Source: Candidatus Caenarcanales bacterium | Lineage (GTDB): Bacteria; Cyanobacteriota; Vampirovibrionia; 2-02-FULL-35-15 | NCBI GenBank assembly: GCA_020050435.1 | Contig: JAGVKQ010000023.1 | Coordinates: 122,710 to 186,709, forward strand | Reading direction: 5' to 3' | DNA: 64,000 nt | Part shown: positions 36,023 to 46,204 of the stretch, piece after piece | How the letters are laid out: every line of letters begins with the position of its first letter | How positions within the stretch are numbered: the stretch's first letter is position 1 | Notes under the pieces: model-generated | What the model was told of the DNA's origin: nothing | Seen by the model: the letters and a program-made list of their open reading frames with translations, nothing else | Database searches by the model: none | Program-made: the position numbers and the translations under genes

Positions 36023-38919
36023 ACTTCAACTTCTTCTTGTTTTTGCTCTTTGTATTCAGGGTCTACCTGAGCATGCATTAATAATATTATAGAGTCTTTC
36101 TTAATATCTAAAAGAAGTTGTTCAAACATATCAAATGCTTCTTTTTTATACTCCATAAGAGGATCCTTCTGACCATAACCTCTTAAGTGAATACCATCTC
36201 TTAAAGCATCCATATTATGTAAATGTTCTATCCATTTACTATCTATAACATGAAGCATTACTTGGCGTTCTATCTCTTTAATATTTTCAACACCAAGCTC
36301 TTGTGCTTTTGCTCCATAAGCAGCTTCACAAGCTTCATCTAAAACTTCCTTAATTTCATCAAATGATTTAGCAGATAGATCTTCTAAACTAATCTGACTA
36401 GCAATAGGTGGAACATCTGCTATTAAAGCTTTATAGAAATCAGGAATGGATTCTTCCATCCAAGATTCCTGAGGTGTTTCAGGGTTTATGTGTGTATAAA
36501 GAATATTTTCTACATGAATTTTAAATACTTCAAGGACAGATTCACTAATATCTCTACCTTCAAGGATTTTTCTTCTTTCTCTATAAATTACTTCTCTTTG
36601 TGTATTCATCACATCATCATACTGAAGGACGTGTTTTCTTAAGTCAAAGTTATGAGACTCAACTTTTTTCTGTGCATTTTCTACAGAGCCTGTAACCATC
36701 TTGGCTTCTATAGGCAAATCTTCTTCAGCTTTCAGAAATGACATTAGGCTTGAAATCTTTTCTCCACCAAAGATTCTCATTAAATTATCTTCTAATGATA
36801 AAAAGAATTTTGTAGAACCTGGGTCACCTTGTCTAGCTGCACGACCACGAAGCTGATTATCAATTCTTCTTGATTCATGCCTCTCAGTCCCAATAATATG
36901 CAATCCACCTAATTCAACGACCTTAGCATGTTCTTCATCACAAATGTCCTTAAAACTAGAATGAATGGTCTCCCATTTTTCTTTATATTCAGCAGTGCCT
37001 TCTTCTAACTTAAATTTAAGCATTTCTTCTTTAGCTAGGAATTCTGGATTTCCACCTAAAAGAATATCAGTACCACGACCAGCCATATTAGTAGCAATGG
37101 TAATCGCTCCTAATCTTCCAGCCTGAGCCACAATAAAAGCTTCTCTCTCATGATTTTTAGCATTCAAAACATTGTGAGGAATTTTATTTCTAATAGCTTC
37201 AACAACCTTTACGGACATTTCAAAACGCTCAAGAGCAAAACTGAGATCAGCATCTATAGATTTAGCTTTTATTTCATCTATAACAGGTTGCAAATCTGCT
37301 AGCTTTAAATTCCCTGGTCTATCCAACAATTTATGAAGTCTATCCAATAAAGCTTGATCATATTTTCTTTCTTTTAAAAGAGATTCAAATCTTTGTGCTT
37401 TTTCCTGCATTAGTTTTATCATGACTTGAGGCTTAGTCAAAAGGTCTGAAATAAGTTCAGATTTTTCAATACTTATAGTCCCAACCAGTACAGGTCTTCC
37501 AATTAAATAAATGCTAACTATTTCCTCAACTACAGAGTAAAACTTATATTTTTCAGTCCTATAAACTTGATCGTTAATGTCTTCTCTAATGTTTGTCATA
37601 TTAGTAGGTATTTGAACGACATCAAGATTATATATTTTTCTAAACTCATCTCTTTCTGTAAATGCAGTACCCGTCATACCAGCAAGCTTTGGATAAAGTC
37701 TAAATAAATTTTGGAAAGTTATAGTAGCCAGAGTGAGTGTTTCTTCCTGGATAGATACATTTTCTTTAGCTTCAACAGCCTGATGTAAACCATCGCTCCA
37801 GCGCCTACCCATCATCAATCTACCTGTAAACTCATCAACAATTACAACTTCTGGTTTGTTATTATTTTCAGGATTTGGACTAATAACATAGTCAATATCT
37901 TTTCTAAATAATTCTTTAGCTTTTAATGATTGTAGTAAGTGATGAGCAAGATTTACTTTTATATCCCACAAATCATCTACGTTTAAAAGGCCTTCTGCTG
38001 TTTTAATACCTTGATCAGTTAAAACAACATTTCTAGCTTTCTCATCTACCCAATAATCACAATTAGTGTCATCTTTATCTTTGCCCTTTTTTAATTTTAG
38101 AGAAAGCTTTGACATTACTACATAAATATCTCTTTTTCCTTCAGATGGCATCCCTGAAATAATAAGAGGAGTTCTAGCTTCATCTATCAATATACTGTCA
38201 ACTTCATCAGCAATAGCAAAGAAATAATCTCTTTGAACGCATCTACTTAAACTAGTTTCCATATTGTCACGAAGATAATCAAAACCAAATTCATTGTTAG
38301 TACCATAGGTGATATCTGCCCTGTAAGCTTTATGTTTTTCATCTCTTTTTTGATGGGGCACAACAAGCCCAACTTCAAGACCCAAGAAACGATATATTTT
38401 ACCCATCCACTCAGCATCACGACGAGCCAAGTAATCATTCACTGTTACCACATGTACTCCACGACCAGTTAAAGCATTTAAATAAACAGGAAGAGTCCCT
38501 ACAAGAGTTTTACCTTCACCAGTTCGCATTTCTGCAATTTTCCCTTGGTGAAGAACAATACCACCAATTAGCTGAACATCAAAATGTCTCATATTTAAGA
38601 CACGCCTAGAAACTTCACGAACAGTAGCGAATGCCTCAGGCAGTATTTCATCCAAAACTTCATAAGTAGCTTTATCTATAGTATTTCTAATCATTCCAGG
38701 AATTTTAGGAACATCATCTGGCACAAGCAAAGCAAATTCTACATCCTTGAGTTTGTCCTCTATTCTGCTTTTAAAATAAGCTGTTTTAGCTTTTAATTCA
38801 TCATTTGTTAAATTTTTAAATTCATCTTCCAATGCATTAATCTGTTCAACTATTGGCATAATAGCTTTTACTTTTGCATCATTATTTTCACCAAATAGTT
38901 TTTCTAAAAATTTAAGCAT
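36019..38919 (-). CDS. secA: preprotein translocase ATPase SecA
   Basis: This 966-residue motor drives proteins through SecYEG. Walker A MRTGEGKT is at 131-138, the DEAD-like [16 protein letters not shown] follows, and helicase-like domain 2 has [16 protein letters not shown]. Length is usual. The C-terminal zinc-binding tail (CxCxSGxxxxxCH) of many SecA proteins is absent; the protein ends in a charged [10 protein letters not shown]. An AGGAAA ribosome-binding site precedes the ATG. It is divergent from panC. Confidence 0.98.
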   Translation of the reverse strand: MLKFLEKLFGENNDAKVKAIMPIVEQINALEDEFKNLTNDELKAKTAYFKSRIEDKLKDVEFALLVPDDVPKIPGMIRNTIDKATYEVLDEILPEAFATVREVSRRVLNMRHFDVQLIGGIVLHQGKIAEMRTGEGKTLVGTLPVYLNALTGRGVHVVTVNDYLARRDAEWMGKIYRFLGLEVGLVVPHQKRDEKHKAYRADITYGTNNEFGFDYLRDNMETSLSRCVQRDYFFAIADEVDSILIDEARTPLIISGMPSEGKRDIYVVMSKLSLKLKKGKDKDDTNCDYWVDEKARNVVLTDQGIKTAEGLLNVDDLWDIKVNLAHHLLQSLKAKELFRKDIDYVISPNPENNNKPEVVIVDEFTGRLMMGRRWSDGLHQAVEAKENVSIQEETLTLATITFQNLFRLYPKLAGMTGTAFTERDEFRKIYNLDVVQIPTNMTNIREDINDQVYRTEKYKFYSVVEEIVSIYLIGRPVLVGTISIEKSELISDLLTKPQVMIKLMQEKAQRFESLLKERKYDQALLDRLHKLLDRPGNLKLADLQPVIDEIKAKSIDADLSFALERFEMSVKVVEAIRNKIPHNVLNAKNHEREAFIVAQAGRLGAITIATNMAGRGTDILLGGNPEFLAKEEMLKFKLEEGTAEYKEKWETIHSSFKDICDEEHAKVVELGGLHIIGTERHESRRIDNQLRGRAARQGDPGSTKFFLSLEDNLMRIFGGEKISSLMSFLKAEEDLPIEAKMVTGSVENAQKKVESHNFDLRKHVLQYDDVMNTQREVIYRERRKILEGRDISESVLEVFKIHVENILYTHINPETPQESWMEESIPDFYKALIADVPPIASQISLEDLSAKSFDEIKEVLDEACEAAYGAKAQELGVENIKEIERQVMLHVIDSKWIEHLHNMDALRDGIHLRGYGQKDPLMEYKKEAFDMFEQLLLDIKKDSIILLMHAQVDPEYKEQKQEEVEV

Positions 38920-38947
38920 TAATGTTGTTTCCTATTCTCTACTCTCT

Positions 38948-38964
38948 AGGATATATGTTATCCT
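38948..38964 (+). promoter_or_regulatory. inverted repeat in the secA-panC divergent region
   Basis: AGGATA-TATGT-TATCCT is a 6-bp inverted repeat. Its right arm, TGTTATCCT, resembles an extended -10 element ten bases before the panC ATG. It could be an operator or simply a promoter. Confidence 0.35.
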
Positions 38965-38974
38965 AAAATAGCCT

Positions 38975-39817
38975 ATGACAACATTAATAAAATCTTTAAA
39001 TGATATAAAAAAAGCAATAAACATATCAAAAAGAGACATTGGTTTTGTCCCTACAATGGGCGCATTACATGATGGACATATTTCTTTAATAAAAGCATGT
39101 AAGCAAGAATGTAAAACAACTTTTGTAAGTATTTTTGTGAACCCTAAACAATTTAGCCCAGGGGAAGATTTTGACAAATATCCCAGAGACTTTGAAGCTG
39201 ATTTGAAAATATGTAAAGAGCTTAATGTAGATTATATATTTTCCCCAGATGTAAGTGAAATTTACCCAGAAAAGGTTAGTGAAGAAATCGTTACTCCACC
39301 AACAGCACTTACAGAAATGCTTTGTGGATTGAGTAGAAAAGATTTTTTTCCAGGGGTAGCAACAGTAGTTAAAAAGCTTTTAGAAATAGTTACGCCTGAT
39401 TATGCTTATTTTGGTGAAAAAGATTTACAACAACTGTTTGTTATAAGATGGCTAGTCAAAGAATATAAAATACCTACTTTTATTAGAGCCTGCCCAATTG
39501 TGAGAGAAAAAAATGGACTTGCCTGTAGCTCTAGAAATAGGTATTTAAACGAGGATAAAAAAAAATTAGCCTCACATATTCACAAGTCCCTAGAAATGGC
39601 AAGAAGAGATGTAAGAAGTGGAATATTCACAGCAAGCAAAGCCGCTCTTGAAAGCTTGGTCTACTTATCACAGTTTCCAGACATAAAAGTAGAGTATTTA
39701 GAATCAAGATCAAAAGAAAATTTAGAAAAAGTTACTGATGGCAGAACAAAAGGATTTTATTTTTTGGTTGCAGCGAGAGTTGGGAATGTAAGACTCATCG
39801 ATAACATCGAAGTGTAA
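38975..39817 (+). CDS. panC: pantothenate synthetase
   Basis: This 280-residue enzyme joins pantoate and beta-alanine with ATP to make vitamin B5 for coenzyme A. VPTMGALHDGHISLI (25-39) carries the HxGH-like nucleotide-binding motif, and NPKQFSPGEDFDKYPR and FGEKDLQQL supply substrate-binding residues. cmk follows after 18 bp. In Cyanobacteria the two are one bifunctional polypeptide, so this split but adjacent order is informative. Confidence 0.96.
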   Translation: MTTLIKSLNDIKKAINISKRDIGFVPTMGALHDGHISLIKACKQECKTTFVSIFVNPKQFSPGEDFDKYPRDFEADLKICKELNVDYIFSPDVSEIYPEKVSEEIVTPPTALTEMLCGLSRKDFFPGVATVVKKLLEIVTPDYAYFGEKDLQQLFVIRWLVKEYKIPTFIRACPIVREKNGLACSSRNRYLNEDKKKLASHIHKSLEMARRDVRSGIFTASKAALESLVYLSQFPDIKVEYLESRSKENLEKVTDGRTKGFYFLVAARVGNVRLIDNIEV

Positions 39818-39835
39818 AAATGAGCCTCCGAACCT

Positions 39836-40531
39836 ATGAGAAAACAAAAAAATAAAAAAATACGTAACCAGAAACCATATAAGATTGCCATAGATGGACC
39901 AGCAGGTGCAGGGAAAAGCACGATAGCCAAATTAATTGCAAAAAAAATGAAGTTTTTATACATAGACAGTGGAGCAATGTACAGAGCTGCTACATTATTT
40001 TTAATTGAGAAGGACTTGCTTAAAGCTAATGAAAAAAAAATCAATTCAGCCATTAAAAACATAAAGATTGACTTCAAAGAAAAAGGTGGGAAACAATTAG
40101 TTTTCTTAAACAATAAAGATGTAAGCAAAGAAATAAGATCTGGTTTAATAAATAAAAACGTTAGCCATGTTTCATCGTTAAAATGTGTTAGAGAATTACT
40201 GGTAAGAAGACAAAAGGATTTTGGATTAAAAAACTCCATAATAATGGATGGAAGAGACATTGGAACCACTGTTTTCAAAGATGCAGATCTCAAGATTTAT
40301 CTAACTGCCACATCAGAAGAAAGAGCAAGAAGAAGGAAAAAAGATCTTGAGAAATTAAATGAAAAAGTAAGTGTAAGTAACTTAGTAAAAGATATACAAA
40401 GAAGAGACAATATTGACAGCTCAAGAAAGATTTCACCTTTAAGCAAAGCCAGCGATGCAATCTTAATAGATTCCAGCAATTTAAACATCAATGAAGTAAT
40501 TGAAAGTATTGAATTCTTTATCCCAAATTAA
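39836..40531 (+). CDS. cmk: cytidylate kinase
   Basis: This 231-residue kinase phosphorylates (d)CMP. Walker A GPAGAGKST is at 21-29, then DSGAMYRA, MDGRDIGTTVF and the RARRR lid region. Length and order match bacterial Cmk. It forms an operon with panC. Its stop overlaps the stop of the convergent membrane-protein gene by 4 nt. Confidence 0.95.
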   Translation: MRKQKNKKIRNQKPYKIAIDGPAGAGKSTIAKLIAKKMKFLYIDSGAMYRAATLFLIEKDLLKANEKKINSAIKNIKIDFKEKGGKQLVFLNNKDVSKEIRSGLINKNVSHVSSLKCVRELLVRRQKDFGLKNSIIMDGRDIGTTVFKDADLKIYLTATSEERARRRKKDLEKLNEKVSVSNLVKDIQRRDNIDSSRKISPLSKASDAILIDSSNLNINEVIESIEFFIPN

Positions 40532-40977
40532 ACACTAACATTCTTTTTATTTTTCTTATTTGTAATAAACATTGCTATACAAGCACCAATAACAGAAAAG
40601 AAAATCCCTATAAAGATTACCAATACTGATGAAGTAATAAAAACAGTAGGTAAAATTTCATTTAAATTTGGAATAGGCTGAACATCTTTTGGCCAATTTT
40701 TTTCAAGCACCCGAATCAAAGACTTTTGATTGTCAACTGAAGAGAATGAAATCACCATAAGCAAGTCTATGCATACACTACCAACTATCCCTGTAAACAA
40801 ACCAATTAAAACAGAATCGGTAAAAGTCATTATTTCTTTAGTAGTTTTTGTGGCTATTCTTACGGCTACATAACCACCGACAATTGCCCAGAGAAACAGA
40901 CCTAAAGCAAAAACAATTGTTAGTAATGCAATAAATAAACCACCAAAAATAACAGGTTTTAAATATGGGTCTTTCAT
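40528..40977 (-). CDS. hypothetical membrane protein
   Basis: This 149-residue protein has hydrophobic segments near 9-40, 53-75 and 108-138, so three or four membrane spans. A Gly-rich first span and a short basic tail (TNKKNKKN) are visible. No family is recognised. It lies downstream of the SPOUT methyltransferase gene on the same strand (13 bp) and probably shares its transcript. Confidence 0.65.
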   Translation of the reverse strand: MKDPYLKPVIFGGLFIALLTIVFALGLFLWAIVGGYVAVRIATKTTKEIMTFTDSVLIGLFTGIVGSVCIDLLMVISFSSVDNQKSLIRVLEKNWPKDVQPIPNLNEILPTVFITSSVLVIFIGIFFSVIGACIAMFITNKKNKKNVSV

Positions 40978-40990
40978 ATATCAGCTTTTC

Positions 40991-41503
40991 CTATTTCCCC
41001 AACTTGCCATCTTCGTATAACTTATTTAAATAATGATACACAACAATACTGCCAGAACATGAAAGATTTAAAGATTTAGCCATGCCAAATTGTGGGATTT
41101 CAAGTACTGGATAATCTTGATTCATTACTTCTTTCGGTAATCCACCCCTCTCTTTCCCAAACAGAAAAAGAGGATTATCAGGGAATTTAAATTCAAAAAG
41201 AGACTTAGAGTTACTAGATTGCTCTACTAAAATAAGATTATAGCTAGTAGTTTTTACAAAAGCAAAAAACTCATCCAAAGTTTTAAAATGATTTATCTTT
41301 GTCCATTTTTCACTAGAAACAGCTGCATAAGCATTATAATCTTGATTTCCTATCAAAAAGAAGTCTTTAACTTTTGCACAGTGAGCAGTCCTGAGTAATG
41401 AGCCAATATTAAATTCTTTAGAGATATTATGAACAGCAATTCCAAATGGATGTGTCCAGGAATAATACTCTTCTATTTTTTTATTTCTTTCCTCAGTAAC
41501 CAT
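40991..41503 (-). CDS. TrmH/SpoU-family (SPOUT) RNA 2'-O-methyltransferase
   Basis: This protein of about 170 residues shows the three SPOUT motifs: NIGSLLRTA (motif 1), LFGKERGGLP (motif 2) and IPQFGMAKSLNLSCSGSIV (motif 3). It would methylate a ribose in tRNA or rRNA with S-adenosylmethionine; the target is not evident. I use ATG 41503; a TTG one codon upstream is possible. The start lies within a GTTGATGG repeat, leaving no clear ribosome-binding site. Confidence 0.85.
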   Translation of the reverse strand: MVTEERNKKIEEYYSWTHPFGIAVHNISKEFNIGSLLRTAHCAKVKDFFLIGNQDYNAYAAVSSEKWTKINHFKTLDEFFAFVKTTSYNLILVEQSSNSKSLFEFKFPDNPLFLFGKERGGLPKEVMNQDYPVLEIPQFGMAKSLNLSCSGSIVVYHYLNKLYEDGKLGK

Positions 41504-41536
41504 CAACCATCAACCAATAGCCATCAACTATCAGCC
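41500..41536 (-). repeat. GTTGATGG-type short degenerate repeat
   Basis: On the minus strand, GTTGATGG occurs three times with variants just before and across the start of the methyltransferase gene. It is related to 17838-17876. Confidence 0.5.
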
Positions 41537-43228
41537 CTTCTTAGCCTTTACTAAAACAATTTCTTGGATAGAAACATTAATTAGAGGTCTTTTACCAACT
41601 AGCTCAATGACTGTTTTATTTACTGTATCCCTAACAATATTTTTCAAACTCAAGAGATCTTTTTGATCTTTTTTTATAGCATCAGCAATAGCTTGAGTGA
41701 CAAACTGTGAAGTCCCCATACAAAAAGCTCTCCAGTCTTTCCCTTTAGCAAAAGAACAGGCTTCAGCCAATATTTCTGGTCCAGCAATTACATTTCTATC
41801 TTCATCAACAGCAAGAGCAATGGTAATAGTACCTTCATCAGAAAGTGACTGCCTCTCTTTCATTGTCAATTCATCAATATCCAGTCCTTTTGCTTGATTG
41901 TAGTAAATAGATGGGGCTGAAATTCTACCTGCTGTTCTAGCCACCTGATCTCTTAGCTGAACTACTTCGCCATTTTTTAAAATGTGAATATCATTATGGT
42001 TAACACCCATATTTTCGGAATGTTTACCATAAACAACCATTTGTCTCTCTTCTCCAAAAGATGGGATAAAAGATCTGGGTTTTGTAATGGTTACAATAAA
42101 CTTACATTCTTCCTGAGAAGAATGACCAGACACATGGACTCCCTGCCCTTTGCCACCTACTACCTGAACTTTCTGAACAAATAATTGATCTACCGTATGA
42201 GCAAGGATTCTAGCTGTACCTGGAGGAGGATTTGCACTAACGACAACAATATCCTTTTGTTTTAATTTAACTGAAGGGTGCTGTTCATTTGCAATTTCAA
42301 TAAGACCTTTTAGAAAATCCCCACATTTACCAGAGAGGATCACTAAAACATCCTTATCATCCATTCCTTCTAAATCTTTTTCTTGAATTAATATTTTTTT
42401 ATCAAATTTTAAAAACCCTGATTCAAAAGCAGCATCTATTTTATTGTTTAAGTGTTCACCAGAAATACAAACTTTTCTATTTTTTTTGGTAGCCAAATCA
42501 AGGAGAATTTGAAACTTATGCAATCCATTTGGATAAGTAACAACAATTACTCTTGAGTCAGAATCTAAGAGTTCATTAAATCTTTTTATTATGAATCTCT
42601 CCGACTGTGTATAACCTACGGATTCAACGTTAGAAGAGTCACTAATAAGCAAATCTACAGTTTGTTCACCAGCTTCTGAATATGCAAAGTAATCAAACTT
42701 GACTTTATCGTATGGGGTTTGGTCGACTTTAAATGCTCCAGTATAGAGAACATTGCCAGAAGTTGTTTTAATAAAAAGTCCATAAGTATCAGGAATAACA
42801 GATGTGTTTTGAATAGAGGTAATATTGAAATTGTTTCCAATTTGAAATTGCTTTCTTGATGTTAATTCTTCGGTTTCTGGAAGTACCGTTTTTTTTCCAA
42901 GTGACTTTTTCACATATTGAATTGCAAGCTTAGAACCCCATATTTTTGGAATCTTCACTTTTTCCAAAAGATAAAAAGCTCCACCACAAAAATCATCATG
43001 AGCAGATGTCAAAATTAGCCCTTTAATTTTCTCTTGGTTCTCTAATAAATAATTTGTACTAGGGAGAATTAAGTCTACGCCAGTCAAATCTTGAGGCGGT
43101 AATATCATCCCAAAATCGACTATTATAATTTCATCGTTTTGCTCAAATATCCAAGCATTTTTTCCAATTTCACCATGCCCTCCAAGGGGAATGGCCTTCA
43201 ATGCATTAATGTCACTCTTTTTTTTCAT
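41531..43228 (-). CDS. degenerate RNase J paralogue (metal site lost)
   Basis: This 565-residue protein aligns along its whole length with RNase J: PLGGHGEIGKNAWIFE (about 14-29), VDFGMILP, SDSSNVESVGYTQSER, VSGHSSQEE and a C-terminal domain ending in a VELVGKRPLI block. The metallo-beta-lactamase motif HxHxDH has become SAHDDF (75-80). The HSIPD His is Ser143, TGDFK has become TGAFK (Ala165), and the PVHGE His is Phe. Five of seven usual metal ligands are thus replaced, so catalysis is unlikely. It may be an RNA-binding or structural partner of an active RNase J elsewhere. Confidence 0.88.
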   Translation of the reverse strand: MKKKSDINALKAIPLGGHGEIGKNAWIFEQNDEIIIVDFGMILPPQDLTGVDLILPSTNYLLENQEKIKGLILTSAHDDFCGGAFYLLEKVKIPKIWGSKLAIQYVKKSLGKKTVLPETEELTSRKQFQIGNNFNITSIQNTSVIPDTYGLFIKTTSGNVLYTGAFKVDQTPYDKVKFDYFAYSEAGEQTVDLLISDSSNVESVGYTQSERFIIKRFNELLDSDSRVIVVTYPNGLHKFQILLDLATKKNRKVCISGEHLNNKIDAAFESGFLKFDKKILIQEKDLEGMDDKDVLVILSGKCGDFLKGLIEIANEQHPSVKLKQKDIVVVSANPPPGTARILAHTVDQLFVQKVQVVGGKGQGVHVSGHSSQEECKFIVTITKPRSFIPSFGEERQMVVYGKHSENMGVNHNDIHILKNGEVVQLRDQVARTAGRISAPSIYYNQAKGLDIDELTMKERQSLSDEGTITIALAVDEDRNVIAGPEILAEACSFAKGKDWRAFCMGTSQFVTQAIADAIKKDQKDLLSLKNIVRDTVNKTVIELVGKRPLINVSIQEIVLVKAKKG

Positions 43229-43442
43229 TTTTTCACCCTTAAGAGGTTAAGAAAACCCCTTAAACAAAAGCTGGACTACCAGCAATAAGATTTTAAAATT
43301 TTATACTGGGGCTTTACTAAAAAAATCTTGTGAGTAAATTTCAGCCCAATCAGTTTAACAATTGAATTATATCCATATCTTTGCCAAACACGCACAAAGA
43401 AATAACAAATTTTTAAAGTATATACTAAAGGAGATGATTACA

Positions 43443-43476
43443 TTTACATATTTCCTAAGTTACTATATAACAGAAC
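43443..43476 (+). promoter_or_regulatory. promoter ending at the start codon of the radical SAM gene
   Basis: TTTACA (43443-43448), a 17-bp spacer and TATAAC (43466-43471) form a good sigma-70-type promoter. Only five bases separate the -10 box from the ATG, so the transcript should be leaderless. The rest of the 43229-43476 gap shows nothing beyond a short CTTAAGAGG inverted motif near 43237. Confidence 0.6.
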
Positions 43477-44298
43477 ATGACAAATAAACCTCAATTTATC
43501 GTTTCATCAGTATATGGTCCTCTTGAATCCTGGAGATTGGGAAAGTCTCTTGGTATTGATCTAATTATGGATCCTTCAACATGCTCCTTTAACTGTACTT
43601 ATTGTCAGCTTGGATTTATTCAAAAAATCACAATTGAAAGAAAAATATACGTAGAAACAAAAAGAGTAATTGAAGATTTCAAAGCAAGTAAATGGCAAGA
43701 AGCTGATGTCATAACTTTTAGCGGAAGTGGTGAGCCAACCCTTGCTATAAATCTAGGTGAAACAATAAAAGAAATTAAAAAAATTACCACTAAACCTGTC
43801 AGCATTCTTACAAATGCAACTATGTTAAATCTAGACGAGGTAAGAAAAGATGTAGTAGAAGCAGATATTGTATCAGTAAAAATTGATGCTCCTGATGACA
43901 TTACTTTAAAGTCCATTAACAGACCAGCAGATGGAATAACTATCAAATCAATATTAGAAGGTATAAAAAAATTAAAGTTAGATATTGGTTCTAAAGGTAA
44001 AACAAAAATACAAGTACAAATGATGTTTATGCCACAAAATAAAAATCAAATTGAAAAATTAGCAGAGATCTTAAATGAAATTAAACCTGATGAATTAGCA
44101 CTAAACACACCTACAAGACCATATCCATCTGGATGGGACATAATTACAAGAGGCGCACATGGCGAAGATGCTAAAAAAATAATTTACGAAACAAAGCCTT
44201 TAAAAACACTTACAAAAGAAGAAGCAAAAGCCATTGAAGAGCATTTAAAAGAATTAACAGGGTTAAAAATAATCTCTGTATTCAATCCTACAATGTAA
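43477..44298 (+). CDS. radical SAM protein (COG0731-like Fe-S oxidoreductase)
   Basis: This 273-residue protein binds a 4Fe-4S cluster through Cys36-x3-Cys40-x2-Cys43 (CSFNCTYC) and should cleave S-adenosylmethionine. VITFSGSGEPTL is the SAM-binding GGE-like motif. VSILTNATM and VSVKIDAPD follow the COG0731 (wybutosine TYW1-related) pattern. The actual substrate is unknown. The gene stands alone. Its stop codon lies within the hairpin at 44292-44312. Confidence 0.85.
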   Translation: MTNKPQFIVSSVYGPLESWRLGKSLGIDLIMDPSTCSFNCTYCQLGFIQKITIERKIYVETKRVIEDFKASKWQEADVITFSGSGEPTLAINLGETIKEIKKITTKPVSILTNATMLNLDEVRKDVVEADIVSVKIDAPDDITLKSINRPADGITIKSILEGIKKLKLDIGSKGKTKIQVQMMFMPQNKNQIEKLAEILNEIKPDELALNTPTRPYPSGWDIITRGAHGEDAKKIIYETKPLKTLTKEEAKAIEEHLKELTGLKIISVFNPTM

Positions 44299-44312
44299 CC
44301 CTCGGTTACATT
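44292..44312 (+). terminator. hairpin over the stop codon of the radical SAM gene
   Basis: AATGTAACC/GGTTACATT is a perfect 9-bp stem with loop CTC. A further GGGTTACATT follows at 44333, so two right arms compete for one left arm. The T-run is weak, so termination is uncertain. Confidence 0.45.
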
Positions 44313-44382
44313 CGTTATGTTAGTGATACCCTGGGTTACATTTTATGCGGGTTCATAATCATCATATGTTTTAATACCTAGT

Positions 44383-44907
44383 ATGAAAAAATCTATTTTT
44401 ATAGCCGAAACTGAAATTGAGAAAAAAATATTTTTGATTAGAGGAAAACAGGTCATGCTGGACAAGGATCTAGCTGAATTATATGGCGTTAAAACCAAAG
44501 CATTAAATCAAGCTGTAAAAAGAAATCTTGAACGATTTCCCCATGATTTTATGTTTAGATTAACTTCAAAGGATGCATTTTCAAGGTCACAATTTGTGAC
44601 CTTGAAAAAACAAGGAAAGAATATCAAGTATCTGCCATATGCATTTACCGAGCAAGGTGTTTCAATGCTCTCAAGTGTTCTGAAAAGCAAAAGAGCTATA
44701 TTAGTAAATATTCAGATAATGAGAGCTTTTACAAGATTTAAACACTTAATCCTAAATCATAAAGAAATTGTTGAGAAATTAAATACGCTAGAAGGGAAAG
44801 TTGAAAATCATGACACAGAAATACAGTCAATTTTCAGAGCAATAAGAGATTTAATAGCAAAGAATGAGACACAAAAAAGAAAGGTAGGATTTTGTATTAA
44901 TCAATAA
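44383..44907 (+). CDS. ORF6N-domain DNA-binding protein
   Basis: This 174-residue protein has the ORF6N/KilA-N-related pattern: FLIRGKQVMLDKDLAELYGV (about 17-36), LNQAVKRNLERFPHDFMFRLT and AFTEQGVSMLSSVL. A helical tail (about 115-160) may dimerise. The domain is common in phage and bacterial accessory regions and is presumed to bind DNA. No other phage gene is nearby, so it is a solitary accessory gene, possibly acquired. Confidence 0.85.
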   Translation: MKKSIFIAETEIEKKIFLIRGKQVMLDKDLAELYGVKTKALNQAVKRNLERFPHDFMFRLTSKDAFSRSQFVTLKKQGKNIKYLPYAFTEQGVSMLSSVLKSKRAILVNIQIMRAFTRFKHLILNHKEIVEKLNTLEGKVENHDTEIQSIFRAIRDLIAKNETQKRKVGFCINQ

Positions 44908-44987
44908 TGCATTGAAACTAAGTGGGTTAAAAGGATATAATCATATGGCATTATTACAATCGTTCATACAAAATCAGGAGAGAAAAA

Positions 44988-46181
44988 ATGAAATTTGCTA
45001 AGAGAACAGAATCATTACCACCATATTTATTTGCTGAAATCGATAAGAAAAAACAAGCAGCAGCAGAAAGAGGCGTGGATATAATCAGCTTTGGAATAGG
45101 TGACCCAGATCAACCTACATTTCCTCACATAGTTGAAGCTATGAATAAAGCTATTCATGATACTTCTACACATAACTATCCTCCATATCAAGGTACAAAA
45201 GAATTTCGCCAAGCTACCGTTAAATGGTTTGAAAACCGTTTTGGTCAAAAGTTTGATGCAGAGAAAGAATGCTTATCATTAATTGGATCAAAAGAAGCTA
45301 TCCATAATATGATTTTTGCTACTATCGACCAAGGTGATACAGCGCTACTTCCAGACCCTGCATACCCAGTTTATAAATCATCTACTATTCTTTGCGGCGG
45401 AGTACCTTACATAACTCCATTAACTGAAAAAAACAATTGGTTACCTGACCTTACAAAGATTCCTACTGATATTGCTCAAAAAGCAAATATCATAATGGTT
45501 GGTTATCCAAACAATCCTACAGGTGCTATTGCTCCTATTGAGTTCTATAATGAGCTAATTGCATTTGCAAAAAAATATGACATTATTGTTCTCTCTGATA
45601 ATGCATATTCTGAGATTGGATTTGATGGATATAATGCCCCTTCTATTTTTGAAGCTAAGGGTGCTAAAGACATTGCACTTGAATTTCATAGCTTAAGCAA
45701 AACTTATAATATGACCGGTTGGCGTGTTGGCTTTGCTGTAGGAAATGAGAGAATTATTAAAGCTCTCAGTACAGTAAAAACAAACATTGACAGTGGTGTA
45801 TTTAAAGCTATTCAAAAAGCTGCTGTTGCTGCATTTGAAACTCCTAAAGATATTGTTGAAAAGAACAACAATATTATTAAGGAGAGAAGAGATGTTGCAG
45901 TTAAAGGTCTTAGGGAATTAGGTTGGGAAATTAAAGAGCCTATTAAAGCTACATTTTATCTATGGCTTCCAATACCACCTAACTTTAAAACATCTTCAGA
46001 GTTTGCTTCAGCAATGCTTGATAAATGTGGAATCGTTGTTCCACCAGGTAATGGATACGGCGAATATGGAGAAGGTTACTTTAGAATTGCCTTAACGGTA
46101 GATAAAAAGAGAATTGAAGAAGGTATAGCCAGAATGAAAAAAGAAGGCTTAACTTTTAAAGCACAGGCTTGTACAGTTTAA
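44988..46181 (+). CDS. dapL: LL-diaminopimelate aminotransferase-like class I aminotransferase
   Basis: This 397-residue PLP enzyme would make LL-diaminopimelate directly from tetrahydrodipicolinate for lysine and peptidoglycan. PLP-binding Lys238 is in HSLSKTYNMTGWRVGF. YPNNPTGA, SDNAYSEIGF and FGIGDPDQPT match the DapL group (also used by Cyanobacteria). An AGGAGAG ribosome-binding site precedes it. Closely related aspartate or alanine aminotransferases are the alternative. Confidence 0.85.
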   Translation: MKFAKRTESLPPYLFAEIDKKKQAAAERGVDIISFGIGDPDQPTFPHIVEAMNKAIHDTSTHNYPPYQGTKEFRQATVKWFENRFGQKFDAEKECLSLIGSKEAIHNMIFATIDQGDTALLPDPAYPVYKSSTILCGGVPYITPLTEKNNWLPDLTKIPTDIAQKANIIMVGYPNNPTGAIAPIEFYNELIAFAKKYDIIVLSDNAYSEIGFDGYNAPSIFEAKGAKDIALEFHSLSKTYNMTGWRVGFAVGNERIIKALSTVKTNIDSGVFKAIQKAAVAAFETPKDIVEKNNNIIKERRDVAVKGLRELGWEIKEPIKATFYLWLPIPPNFKTSSEFASAMLDKCGIVVPPGNGYGEYGEGYFRIALTVDKKRIEEGIARMKKEGLTFKAQACTV

Positions 46182-46204
46182 TTCTTAATTAAAACTACAT
46201 TCTA

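Noticed and set aside
44383..44907. Prophage remnant suggested by the ORF6N protein
   Set aside because: No integrase, structural or lysis gene and no att-like duplication flank it; the neighbours are housekeeping genes.
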